A stretch of DNA of 64,000 bases from JAAYCI01 sp964550985 (GTDB lineage Bacteria > Bacillota > Clostridia > Oscillospirales > Ruminococcaceae). A program made the position numbers and the translations under genes. Shown in pieces: positions 17,185-25,478 of the stretch (position 1 is its first letter; each line of letters begins with the position of its first letter). Location: the NCBI GenBank assembly GCA_964550985.1, contig CAZKBM010000007.1, positions 1 through 64,000 of the forward strand. The letters run 5' to 3'. The notes below the pieces were generated by a model, which saw nothing but the letters and a program-made list of their open reading frames with translations, was not told the origin of the DNA and did not search any database.

Positions 17185-18852
17185 CTAAGCGCCTGCGGCC
17201 TCGGCCAAAATTCCGGCAATTTCAGGCAGGGTTTTTTTGCCAAAAATCACCTTTTCGCCATTGATAACCATGCAGGGTACGCTCATCACCTGGTATTTCT
17301 CTTTCAGTTCGGGGTAGTGCATCAGGTCAATCATCTCGGCCTGAATATGGGGGGAGATGGCGGCGGCTTTTTGGGTGCCCATCACCACTTCGGGGCACAT
17401 GGTGCAGGAGAGGGAGACCAGTACCTTCACGTTTAAATCTTTATCAATCGCCTCAATTTGCTGCTTTACGGCGGGGTCCAGCTCCTGGCCGGGGCCCGCT
17501 ACATTATATAAAGCTATGACGAAGGAGTTGATTTCGTGCCCGCCTGGCACCCCGTGGAACTGAATGCCGCTGCTCTCGCCGTTTTCGCGGCAGAGCTCGA
17601 TGGAGGGCAGGAGTTTCTCCGCCTTTTCGGGCCCTTCGGCTTTCTCCCAGGCAATTTTGTCGGTCAGCCCCTCCAGCTCCCCCAGAAAACCCACCACCTC
17701 GCCCGAGAGGGGGCTGTCATCCAGCCAGGCCTTTAGCAACACCTTGCTTTGGAAACGGGCAAACACATCTTTGAGCTGGGCCTTCGCCTCGGCGCTTAAA
17801 AACCCCCCGCCGCCTTCGGTTTCGCCCTCCTCTGCGGCGGGTTTGGCCTTTTTATGCAGCCGCTGCATGTCCGCCTGCCCTGCGGCCAGTTCGGGAATAT
17901 TGCGCTTTGTGTGCAGTTCCGAGACGTATTTTTCCAGCGAGGTGGCCGCCACGGCGCCGTCGGCCACGGCCGTTACCACCTGGCGCAGGTTTTTTACGCA
18001 CACATCGCCCGCGGCATACACGCCGTCCAGGTTGGTTTTTTGGTTCGAGTCGGTTAAAATATAGCCGCCAGGGTCTTTTTCAATTTCGGGGCCAATCCAG
18101 GCGGTGTTGGGTACATAGCCCGCAAACACAAACACTCCAAAGGCCCCGCCCGCCGGGGCCTCGTGCGTCCATTCCTCGCCGGTTTTGTTGTTTTTAAAGT
18201 GGGCAAAGTTTACCATCCCCTCGCCCTTTACCTCCAAAATCTCGGTGTTAAAATGCACCTCAATTTTTTCATGTTGGCGTACCTCGTCGGCCACGGCTTT
18301 GGCACAGGTAAAATCCTCCCCGCGCACCACCATGCTTACCTTGCGGGCGTATTTTGTAAGGAAGATGCCCTCCTCCACGGCGGCAAAACCGCCGCCGATG
18401 ACAAATAGATCCATACCGGTAAAAAATTCACCGTCGCAGGTGGCGCAGTAGGCCACCCCCCGGCCCTGAAATTCTTTTTCGCCTTTAAAGCCCAGCTTAC
18501 GGGGGTTTGCGCCCAGGGCTAAAACCACGCCCAGCGTTTTTATATCCCCTTTTGTGGTGTGTAGGGTTTTTATTTCGGCCTGTAAATCCAAACCCATCAC
18601 TTCGGCTATGGCAAACTCGGCGCCAAAGGCCTCGGCCTGCTCGCGCATCTCATCGGTTAGAGCCCGGCCACTGGTGCTGGCTACGCCTGGGTAGTTTACA
18701 ATTTCAGAGGTAATGGTAATTTGGCCGCCGGTTTTTTCTTTTTCCACCACCAGCACCCGGTAGCGCGCCCGCGCCATATAGATGGCGGCCGAAAGGCCCG
18801 CGGGGCCGCCGCCCACTATCACAAGGTCGTATAAATCTTTGTAGTCATCCAT
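17185..18852 (-). CDS. AhpF-like peroxiredoxin reductase with swapped domain order
   Basis: A 555-residue flavoprotein. The N-terminal half is thioredoxin-reductase-like: FAD motif VGGGPAG at 13-19, redox pair CATC (Cys 136, 139), NAD(P)-binding VIGGGFAAVEE, and the C-terminal FAD motif GVYAAGD. After a charged linker (about 325-360) comes a tandem thioredoxin-fold module like the N-terminal domain of AhpF, with CTMC (Cys 483, 486). In enterobacterial AhpF that module is N-terminal, so the order is reversed. It likely passes NAD(P)H electrons to the AhpC encoded 72 nt upstream. Confidence 0.9.
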   Translation of the reverse strand: MDDYKDLYDLVIVGGGPAGLSAAIYMARARYRVLVVEKEKTGGQITITSEIVNYPGVASTSGRALTDEMREQAEAFGAEFAIAEVMGLDLQAEIKTLHTTKGDIKTLGVVLALGANPRKLGFKGEKEFQGRGVAYCATCDGEFFTGMDLFVIGGGFAAVEEGIFLTKYARKVSMVVRGEDFTCAKAVADEVRQHEKIEVHFNTEILEVKGEGMVNFAHFKNNKTGEEWTHEAPAGGAFGVFVFAGYVPNTAWIGPEIEKDPGGYILTDSNQKTNLDGVYAAGDVCVKNLRQVVTAVADGAVAATSLEKYVSELHTKRNIPELAAGQADMQRLHKKAKPAAEEGETEGGGGFLSAEAKAQLKDVFARFQSKVLLKAWLDDSPLSGEVVGFLGELEGLTDKIAWEKAEGPEKAEKLLPSIELCRENGESSGIQFHGVPGGHEINSFVIALYNVAGPGQELDPAVKQQIEAIDKDLNVKVLVSLSCTMCPEVVMGTQKAAAISPHIQAEMIDLMHYPELKEKYQVMSVPCMVINGEKVIFGKKTLPEIAGILAEAAGA

Positions 18853-18881
18853 GCTTTTGCACTTCCTCCGTATTGAGAAAT

Positions 18882-18909
18882 CCCCGCCTCACCAGGGGGG
18901 GAGGCGGGG
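18882..18909 (-). promoter_or_regulatory. Hairpin between ahpC and reductase gene
   Basis: A 9-bp stem CCCCGCCTC/GAGGCGGGG with a 10-nt loop occupies the short ahpC-reductase gap. There is no U-tract on the minus strand. It could stabilise the upstream ahpC mRNA or partly block read-through, giving more AhpC than reductase. Confidence 0.5.
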
Positions 18910-18924
18910 CGTTTTCGCTCTTTT

Positions 18925-19488
18925 TTACAGCATACCAACCAGGTCTAAACTGGGCTTCAGTGTTTCGGCGCCGGGCTGCCATTTGGCGGGGCAAACCTGG
19001 TCGCCATGTTCGGCCACAAACTGCGAGGCCTGCACCCGGCGGAAGAGTTCATCGGCGTTACGGCCCACATTCCCGGCCAGCACTTCATAGGCGACAATTT
19101 TCCCCTCGGGGTTTACAATAAAGCTACCGCGTTCGGCCAGGCCGTCGGCCTCAATCATCACGTCAAAATCGCGGGCCAAAGCGCCGGTGGGGTCGGCCAG
19201 CATGGGGTATTGAATCTTCTTAACAGCCTTGGAGGCATCGTGCCAGGCCTTGTGTACAAAGTGGGTATCGCAGGATACACTGTAAATTTCGCAGCCTACC
19301 TTTTTAAAGTCCTCATATTTCCCGGCCAGATCCTCAAGCTCGGTGGGGCATACAAAGGTAAAATCGGCCGGGTAGAAAAAGAACACCGACCATTTGCCCA
19401 AAACATCTTTTTTGGTAACGGTTTTAAACTCGCCACCCACATAGGCCTGTACGGTAAAATCGCCAATTTCTTTGTGAATCAATGACAT
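18925..19488 (-). CDS. ahpC: Alkyl hydroperoxide reductase, peroxiredoxin AhpC
   Basis: A 187-residue typical 2-Cys peroxiredoxin reducing H2O2 and organic peroxides. The peroxidatic Cys 47 is in PADFTFVCPTE and the resolving Cys 166 in DQVCPAKW. Length matches the family. The ATG follows AGGAGG. First gene of an operon with its reductase at 17185. Confidence 0.97.
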   Translation of the reverse strand: MSLIHKEIGDFTVQAYVGGEFKTVTKKDVLGKWSVFFFYPADFTFVCPTELEDLAGKYEDFKKVGCEIYSVSCDTHFVHKAWHDASKAVKKIQYPMLADPTGALARDFDVMIEADGLAERGSFIVNPEGKIVAYEVLAGNVGRNADELFRRVQASQFVAEHGDQVCPAKWQPGAETLKPSLDLVGML

Positions 19489-19547
19489 AATAATATCCTC
19501 CTTTAATCGATCGCGCTTTACGGGGTAGACCCCCTTGGTTGAACTTA

Positions 19548-19610
19548 GGTTAGTAACTGCTAACCATTTGATTATGCCACCATCTTACCACCAGCAGAAT
19601 TTGAAGTCAA
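19548..19610 (-). promoter_or_regulatory. ahpC promoter with downstream dyad
   Basis: On the minus strand TTGACT (19610-19605), a 17-nt spacer and TAAGAT (19587-19582) make a good promoter. Just after the expected start lies the inverted repeat GGTTAG-N6-CTAACC (19548-19565), well placed for a repressor. It is not a recognisable PerR box. The rest of the 340-bp gap (to 19685) shows nothing else besides the terminator of the next gene. Confidence 0.6.
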
Positions 19611-19685
19611 GCCTATTTTGGATATTTTTTATCAACTTTTTGTCGAATGATGATTTAGCGTTAAAAAGAAAGCGTATTTGAAAAA

Positions 19686-19714
19686 ACAACAGGGCCCGGT
19701 TCGGGCCCTGTTGT
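19686..19714 (-). terminator. Terminator of trmO
   Basis: A 13-bp stem (ACAACAGGGCCCG arm) with a 3-nt loop. On the minus strand it is followed by TTTTTT. Confidence 0.88.
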
Positions 19715-19828
19715 AAAAATACCTTAAGCGCCAGCCAAGAGTTTGAAAAGTGGGAAAAGAAGCCTTTGCGTTAGGTGTAAAGATATGCGCTGCTGCAAGA
19801 GAGGCTGCCGCAAGAGAGAAAGAATGCC

Positions 19829-20305
19829 TTAAAAAGTAAATTCATCCTCCCAGGCAAACTGGGCTGAGGATTCTAGGCTCTTTGGCCAGTGGGCACACCA
19901 GGCGGGGGTGGCGGGGGCCTCTATCCTGTCCATGCTGGGGGTATAGGGCTTAATATCCAAAATGGGAGTGCCGTCGTCGGCGTCGATGTAGGTAAGATAG
20001 ATGAGGCCTGCCTCTTCTTCAATTTTTATAACCTGTACGGCGCTAAGGGCCAAAGGGTTTGGACGTATGGGCGAGCGGGTGGCAAAAATGCCCAGGGTAG
20101 CCGGGGCATTTTTGTAGGGCTGGGGGACCGCTAAGGTACTACGGGCGGCTTCGTCTGCAAAGCCATTGCACCACCAAAGTACCTGTACGTGGCTAAAGCC
20201 TGTAAGGCCCAAAAGTGCGGGGCGGTACTGTGGCAATAGCTTTAACAAGGCGCCTTCCTGGGTGTTTTGTACGTTGCCAATGGGGGTTAGGGTAATGGGC
20301 TGCAT
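19829..20305 (-). CDS. trmO: TrmO/TsaA family tRNA methyltransferase
   Basis: A 158-residue TsaA/YaeB-family protein. The family methylates N6-threonylcarbamoyladenosine 37 of tRNA-Thr using SAM. Visible signatures are LTGFSHVQVLWW, ATRSPIRPNPLALSAVQV and DGTPILDIKPY. The ATG at 20305 follows AGGAGGAAAACCC; a longer frame from 20365 lacks a ribosome site. TsaA homologues in Clostridia sometimes accompany metal or redox genes, so the exact substrate here is inferred from family only. Confidence 0.87.
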   Translation of the reverse strand: MQPITLTPIGNVQNTQEGALLKLLPQYRPALLGLTGFSHVQVLWWCNGFADEAARSTLAVPQPYKNAPATLGIFATRSPIRPNPLALSAVQVIKIEEEAGLIYLTYIDADDGTPILDIKPYTPSMDRIEAPATPAWCAHWPKSLESSAQFAWEDEFTF

Positions 20306-20440
20306 GGGTTTTCCTCCTGTGTGGTTTATATTTGTGCCTTGCCACCCCAAGGGGGGCGGTAACACAGGCTAAGGCTACACCCTCACACAGTGGCAGGGTC
20401 AAGCCAAAAGAAAAACTTTTCGTTTTGGCCGGCTTTTTGT

Positions 20441-21277
20441 TTATACTGTAGCAAAACCATTTTCGGCTTCGGTTAGGGGAATTTGAATCTCGGTTAAAAA
20501 CCGGGTGCTGTCCGTTTCGTTCCAGGGGCCGCGGTGCACAATTTGGCGGTTTTCTCCGCCTATATGGTATTGGCCGCTGTTTTGCAGCCATTCTGCAAGT
20601 GCCAAATAGGCCCCCGCAATATTGCTAAAGGCCCCGTATACCATGCTACAGGCCATGGCGGGCACCGCGGGCAGGCGGCGGTAGGTAAAAGCGCCGCTAC
20701 ATCTGTCGGGTGTTTCTACTGGGGCGCACAGTTCCACATCCACGTTTGCCTCCCGGTAATCCAAATCATGATAGAGAGAGAAGGCCTGGCCGCTTACAGA
20801 AATACCGTTTTGGGCGATGTAGGCGGCCAGTTCCCGCCAAAGGGAGCCTTCGGCGTAATAATTGGGCAGTACCCGCCGAATAGAGAGCACCCCGCAGGCG
20901 GGGATGGATTTGAGCGAGATTTGGTAGTACAGCGCCTCCCCGTCGGTTTGCAGTTCGGTTTTGGCCCGTTCAATTTTTTTTAGCTGGGCCCTTTCCCGCT
21001 GCATGGCCTTTACAATTTCGTCCTGCTTTTTGTTCAGCTTGGCCAGCAAGGCGGCTGGGCTGCCACCGGCAAGCGCCGCTTTTATGTCCTCAATTTTAAG
21101 GCCGCAGTCTCGCAGATATATGATTTGGTTTAGCTGGGGTATCTGCCAGGCGGTATACAGCCGGTAGCCCGATTGTGGGTCAACCTGGGCGGGCCTTAGT
21201 AAACCCACCTCATCATAGTGCCGCAACATACGGATACTGACCTGTGTCAATTTAGAAAATTCACCAATTTTGAACAT
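20441..21277 (-). CDS. MerR-family regulator with GyrI-like effector domain
   Basis: A 278-residue BmrR-like activator. The MerR helix-turn-helix is KIGEFSKLTQVSIRMLRHYDEVGLL at residues 2-26, in two stretches separated by a turn. A coiled-coil dimer helix covers about 78-110, and a GyrI-like ligand pocket fills residues 120-278. The start is the ATG at 21277, where MerR homology begins; an upstream ATG at 21325 is unlikely. It is divergent from the deaminase-like gene at 21582, whose promoter shows a MerR-type layout. Confidence 0.9.
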   Translation of the reverse strand: MFKIGEFSKLTQVSIRMLRHYDEVGLLRPAQVDPQSGYRLYTAWQIPQLNQIIYLRDCGLKIEDIKAALAGGSPAALLAKLNKKQDEIVKAMQRERAQLKKIERAKTELQTDGEALYYQISLKSIPACGVLSIRRVLPNYYAEGSLWRELAAYIAQNGISVSGQAFSLYHDLDYREANVDVELCAPVETPDRCSGAFTYRRLPAVPAMACSMVYGAFSNIAGAYLALAEWLQNSGQYHIGGENRQIVHRGPWNETDSTRFLTEIQIPLTEAENGFATV

Positions 21278-21495
21278 CCTGTGTGCGTACCCCCTTCCCC
21301 TGGTTTTGCTAAAGATTGCAAGCATCCTTTGCTTTATAGTATATACGCCGATAAAAAGTTTGGCTACTTGAATGGAGCAAAAGGAGAGAACCGCAAAACC
21401 CCGTCAGCCTCCATTTTTGGTGTGTGTGGGTTTTTTGTGTCTGCCTGCCGCGGAATAACCAAAAAAATACAATTGTTTTTGTTTCTATTGCGGTA

Positions 21496-21526
21496 TTGTA
21501 CCTATAGTTACTATAGCATTTACAAT
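21496..21526 (+). promoter_or_regulatory. MerR-type promoter of the 8-oxoguanine-deaminase-like gene
   Basis: TTGTAC (21496-21501), a 19-nt spacer and TACAAT (21521-21526). The spacer holds the perfect 15-bp dyad CTATAGTTACTATAG (21502-21516). A long 19-bp spacer carrying a dyad is the hallmark of MerR-activated promoters. The divergent MerR gene at 20441 is the natural candidate. The rest of the 304-bp gap shows no other feature. Confidence 0.65.
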
Positions 21527-21581
21527 GAGGGAAACACGGCCCGCAGAAGGCACACACCGGGTTTACTAGGGAGAGAGAAAA

Positions 21582-22976
21582 ATGAAAACAAAAACGCTGG
21601 TTCAAAATATCCGTGCGCTTGTTAGCTGCGACGCCGCCGACACCGTTTACCAAAATACCGATATACTGATAGAGGACGGGTTTATTACGGCCATTGGGCA
21701 AAACCTTGCCGCCGAAGAGGCAAAGGTGATAAACGCCGGCCACCATTTTGTGTATCCGGGCCTAATCAATACCCACCACCACTTTTTTCAAACCTTTGTG
21801 CGCAATTTAATTACCATCGATTACCCCAATATGCTGGTGGTGGAGTGGCTGGACGAGATCTATAAAATTTTTCAGCTTGTGGATTCAGATGTCATCTACT
21901 ATTCTTCGCTTACCGCGATGGCCGACCTTGTAAAACACGGCTGCACCACAGCGTTTGACCACCAGTACTGCTACACAAAGCGCACGGGAAAAAGCCCTGT
22001 GGACAGGCAGTTTGAGGCCGCTGAACTGCTGGGGATACGCTACCACGCCGGACGTGGGGTAAACACCCTGCCCCGCAGCGAGGGCAGCACCATACCCGAT
22101 GATATGTTGGAGACAACCGAGGAGTACCTGCGCGACTGCGAGCGCCTTATCAGCCTCTACCACAGCGGGGCGCCGGGTTCCATGCGGCAGGTGGTTATGG
22201 CTCCCTGCCAGCCCATCAATTCCCACAGGGAAACATTTACCCAAACCCTGCAGATGGCCCGCGCCAAAGGGGTTTTTATGCACACACACCTGGGCGAGGG
22301 GGATAACCCCATTTTGCAGCAGCGCTATGGAAAGCGTAGCCTGGATTGGTGCGAGGACATAGGCTTTGTGGGGCCGGATATTTGGTATGCGCACAACTGG
22401 GAGGTAATACCCGAGGAGTACCAGCGCCTGGCTGGGTATGGCAGTGGCATCTCCCACTGCCCGGGGCCAGCCATTTTGGGGGGCTTTCCCATCTTGGACA
22501 TTAAAGCCTTAAACCGGGCGGGCGTACTGGTCAGCCTTGGCTGCGACGGTTCGGCCACCAACGATTCCTCCAGCCTGCTGGATTCTTTGCGGATGGCCTA
22601 CCTGATGCAGGCCTGGCACAGCAAGCAGCGCGGAGGCAGCGCCTCGGCCTATGAGATGCTGAAAGTGGCCACGGTAAACGGGGCAAAAACCTTGGGCCGT
22701 GCCGATTTGGGCAGCCTGGAGGTGGGGAAATGTGCCGACCTGTTTATGCTGGATACCCGCAGGCTGGAACTTACCGGCACCCTGCATGACCCCAAAAACT
22801 TGCTGGCGCGCGCCGGGGTGGTGGGGCCGGTAGACCTTACCATGGTTGGCGGTGAGGTGGTGTATGAAAAAGGGCGGCTGGCCAAGGTAGAGGAGGAAAA
22901 GCTGGCGCAGAAGGGGGAAGAGGTGTGTACCCGTGTGCTGCGCCGCCCCTGCCGGGTATTTCAGGGCTTTTTGTAG
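21582..22976 (+). CDS. 8-oxoguanine deaminase-like amidohydrolase
   Basis: A 464-residue amidohydrolase of the AtzB/TrzN/8-oxoguanine deaminase clade. Metal and catalytic residues: His 65 and 67 in NTHHHFFQ, His 236 in MHTHLGEG, His 271 in YAHNW, and Asp 322 in LGCDGSATNDSSSLLD. These last two motifs and HHHFFQT are typical of 8-oxoguanine/isoguanine deaminases, mononuclear zinc or iron enzymes acting on purines. The ATG follows a GGGAGAGA ribosome site. Flanked by MerR/GyrI regulators on both sides, with a MerR-type promoter upstream. Confidence 0.85.
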   Translation: MKTKTLVQNIRALVSCDAADTVYQNTDILIEDGFITAIGQNLAAEEAKVINAGHHFVYPGLINTHHHFFQTFVRNLITIDYPNMLVVEWLDEIYKIFQLVDSDVIYYSSLTAMADLVKHGCTTAFDHQYCYTKRTGKSPVDRQFEAAELLGIRYHAGRGVNTLPRSEGSTIPDDMLETTEEYLRDCERLISLYHSGAPGSMRQVVMAPCQPINSHRETFTQTLQMARAKGVFMHTHLGEGDNPILQQRYGKRSLDWCEDIGFVGPDIWYAHNWEVIPEEYQRLAGYGSGISHCPGPAILGGFPILDIKALNRAGVLVSLGCDGSATNDSSSLLDSLRMAYLMQAWHSKQRGGSASAYEMLKVATVNGAKTLGRADLGSLEVGKCADLFMLDTRRLELTGTLHDPKNLLARAGVVGPVDLTMVGGEVVYEKGRLAKVEEEKLAQKGEEVCTRVLRRPCRVFQGFL

Positions 22977-23187
22977 CTTGCGCCGGCAGCTGTATGGCCG
23001 TTTTTTAGCACAGGCGGGCTTTTGCAAAACAGGAAGCAACAATGCCCCTGTGTCAGGGGCAAAAAGGCCAGGGCATCCCCTTATGTGGCGTCCTGGCAAA
23101 TTTTATGGTAAACTTTTTGGCAGCTAGCCTTTTTGATGCCGCGCGGGCCCGCGTGGCGGCAAGCCTCACCAATTTTGCCCGCCGGGG

Positions 23188-23967
23188 GTGACATGCCTGA
23201 AAAATGTATACAGCATTGGCGAATTTTGTGAACTGTTCGGCCTGAACGTGCAAACCTTGCGATATTATGATTCGATTGGGCTGTTTAAACCCTGTGGCCG
23301 GGACGAAAAAAACGGGCGGCGCAGTTATGAGTTCGACCAGGTTTATGGCCTTGCCTGCATCCGGTTTTTGCGGCGGATGGGCTATTCCCTGCAGGAGATA
23401 CAGGGTTTTTTAAAGCGGCGTACAGGGGACACGGCGCTGGATTTTTTGGAGCAGCGCGCCCAGGAGCTCTCCAGCCAGGCCGAGGCCTTAAAACGGATAG
23501 AAACCGCCCTTCGGCGCAAAATTCGTTTTACCGGCGCGGCCTTACAGGAACTGGAAACCCTTGGCGGGCCGGGTTCCATCGCTGTAAGATGTTTTCCCAA
23601 AAGGTACTGCATCCCCATTGGTGGGGAAGAAATTTTATATGAGGATGAGTTTTTTTACCTGTACCCCACGGCGGTTTTTTATGAGGAGGGCCGAAAAACC
23701 TTTGGGGCCTACCTGCATGAAGAGGAGGCCGCCGCCGAAGTTTTGGCCGCAGGCCCCAAAGTGGCCGAAATTCCGGCGGGTTCTTACCTGTGCGGCTACC
23801 ATGTGGGGCCCTATGAAAACGTGGCGGAAGCCCACGAACGGATGCGCAGCGCTTTTCCGCAGTTAAACCTCTCTGGCCAGGTGATAGATTTTAACATCAT
23901 TGACCAATTTGTAGAATGCGACAGTGCGCACTATACCACCGCCGTGCAAATTGGTATTTTGGAATGA
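23188..23967 (+). CDS. MerR-family regulator with C-terminal effector domain
   Basis: A 259-residue protein: MerR helix-turn-helix (YSIGEFCELFGLNVQTLRYY) at residues 8-27, coiled-coil near 85-110, then a GyrI-like ligand domain. The GTG at 23188 is the only start codon between the upstream in-frame stop (23134) and the MerR motif; its ribosome site is weak. The 211-bp gap before it contains a 7-bp GCCCCTG/CAGGGGC hairpin and nothing else clear. It may be a second regulator of the adjacent deaminase-like gene or act elsewhere. Confidence 0.87.
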   Translation: MTCLKNVYSIGEFCELFGLNVQTLRYYDSIGLFKPCGRDEKNGRRSYEFDQVYGLACIRFLRRMGYSLQEIQGFLKRRTGDTALDFLEQRAQELSSQAEALKRIETALRRKIRFTGAALQELETLGGPGSIAVRCFPKRYCIPIGGEEILYEDEFFYLYPTAVFYEEGRKTFGAYLHEEEAAAEVLAAGPKVAEIPAGSYLCGYHVGPYENVAEAHERMRSAFPQLNLSGQVIDFNIIDQFVECDSAHYTTAVQIGILE

Positions 23968-23997
23968 GGGAAACGAAGACTTCACCCATACAAAAAA

Positions 23998-24040
23998 ACC
24001 ACACGGCGCCAAGTGTAAAAAAACGAAGGCGCCGTGTGGT
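23998..24040. terminator. Bidirectional terminator between MerR and LacI genes
   Basis: A 13-bp stem (ACCACACGGCGCC) with a 17-nt loop, flanked by AAAAAAA on the left and TTTTT on the right. It gives a U-tract on both strands for the convergent genes. Confidence 0.88.
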
Positions 24041-24042
24041 TT

Positions 24043-25098
24043 TTATTGGCTGTCCCGTATCACCAATTTAGCAGGTATCCAAATTTCTTTTTTTGTGGTG
24101 CTGGGGCTTTTGATTTGGCTCAGCAGCAGTTCGGCAGCTTGGTAGCCGATGTCATAGGGGGAGATTTGCACCGTGGCAAGGCGGGGGTTTAACACTTCGG
24201 GCCAGTGGAACCGATAGGCCCAGTCCCAGTCATCCGTGCCGGAGAGGGAAAGGTCGTTTGGAATCTGCAGTCCCATTTGGGTTATGGTATCCACCATGTG
24301 CATCAGGGTTACGGTGTTGGCGGCAATAATGGCGGGCCGCTTTGCCTTGCCGCACTGGCGCAAAAGCTTTTCTACCCAGCGGCCCGTACGGGCGGAATCG
24401 ATGGGGTCCAGTACGTAGATTTGTTCCTCTGGGCAGGGCTGCTTTCTCTGTTTCATCTGTGAGAGAAAGGCCTGTAGCCGCAAATAACGCGGCGAGGTGT
24501 GCTCATAAGGTAGGCTGATGTAGCCAAGGCACCCGGCGCCTTGGTCAAGATGATAGTCTACCAGTTTGCGAAATGCCTCAATGCACTCGGCCGCCACAAG
24601 GTTAAAACGGTAGCCCTTTATCATCCGGTCACATAAAACCAAAGGCACCTCTTGCTCTTCCACCTGCTGCAAATACTGGTTATTGCAGTTCACAGTATTC
24701 ACAATGAGGCCTTCCACATTGCGGTCGATTAAAGAAAAAACATGTTCACGCTCCAGGGCGCTGTCATTATTGGAGTGGACAATTAATGGTGTGTACCGTT
24801 CACTAAACAAAGCATCGGTCATTCCGCGAATCAAACCGGCGGAAAAGGGGTCGCCAATGTCCGATAACACCACCCCAACCATCATGCTGTGGCGAGATTT
24901 TAACGCGCGCGCAATATTGCTGGGCCGGTAGTCAAACCGCCGTATGGATTCTTCAATTCTGCCGCGCGTTTCGGTGGACATGTACTCATATTTCCCGTTT
25001 AAATAACGGGAAATTGTTGTTTTTGACACGCCGGTGTCCTTTGCGATATCCATGATGGTGTATTTTTTGCTGCTCTGGGATGGCTGGGCTCGCTTCAT
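24043..25098 (-). CDS. LacI-family repressor, KdgR-like
   Basis: A 351-residue LacI/GalR repressor. The helix-turn-helix with hinge is TIMDIAKDTGVSKTTISRYL at residues 14-33, followed by a periplasmic-binding-protein-like effector domain. It lies next to, and divergent from, KDPG aldolase and KDG kinase genes, the usual context of KdgR, so a keto-deoxy sugar acid is a plausible inducer. Candidate operators sharing AAACCGGTT are at 25394 and 27275. The ATG follows AAAGGAAG. Confidence 0.9.
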   Translation of the reverse strand: MKRAQPSQSSKKYTIMDIAKDTGVSKTTISRYLNGKYEYMSTETRGRIEESIRRFDYRPSNIARALKSRHSMMVGVVLSDIGDPFSAGLIRGMTDALFSERYTPLIVHSNNDSALEREHVFSLIDRNVEGLIVNTVNCNNQYLQQVEEQEVPLVLCDRMIKGYRFNLVAAECIEAFRKLVDYHLDQGAGCLGYISLPYEHTSPRYLRLQAFLSQMKQRKQPCPEEQIYVLDPIDSARTGRWVEKLLRQCGKAKRPAIIAANTVTLMHMVDTITQMGLQIPNDLSLSGTDDWDWAYRFHWPEVLNPRLATVQISPYDIGYQAAELLLSQIKSPSTTKKEIWIPAKLVIRDSQ

Positions 25099-25155
25099 GG
25101 TATCATTCTTCCTTTACCGCCATTAAAACACGTTTTGCTGTGAGGTCTTTCCTTA

Positions 25156-25184
25156 ACTATATGCCCGAAAGGCGCATAAGTCAA
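25156..25184 (-). promoter_or_regulatory. Promoter of the LacI-family repressor gene
   Basis: On the minus strand TTGACT (25184-25179), exactly 17 nt, then TATAGT (25161-25156). Good sigma-A fit, 57 nt upstream of the start codon. Between it and the operator at 25392 nothing further was recognised. Confidence 0.75.
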
Positions 25185-25391
25185 TGAAGGGCAAAGGGTA
25201 GGCCTGCCAAAAAAAAAGCAAGAAGTTTGTAAAAATTGCGACTAGACTTACCGGGAAGATTGGCATAAATTATAAGCAGAGTAGGTAGCAGTGTGCCTGC
25301 GCAGTACCTGCAAGTAAATTGGGAAACAAATGGAAATGGCTTAAAAGCCCGGCTTCCGCCAAAAGAAAGGGCTATTTTTTCCATAGATTTT

Positions 25392-25415
25392 AGAAACCGG
25401 TTTACAAAATTGACA
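25392..25415 (+). promoter_or_regulatory. Candidate LacI-type operator, KDPG/KDG operon
   Basis: The perfect 10-bp palindrome AAACCGGTTT (25394-25403) has a central CG, as LacI-family sites do. Similarity to the site at 27273 continues beyond the palindrome (A-x-AAACCGGTT-x-ACA-x-AATTG). It overlaps TTTACA and precedes TTGACA, either of which could be a -35; no convincing -10 was found. Confidence 0.6.
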
Positions 25416-25478
25416 AAAAATGCCGCAAAACTGCTTTGGGCAAAAAATAGAATTTGGAGTTAGGAGTGAAAGAAAAAA

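Noticed and set aside
19548..19565. PerR box at ahpC
   Set aside because: The dyad GGTTAG-N6-CTAACC does not match the PerR consensus well enough. It is reported only as a generic dyad.
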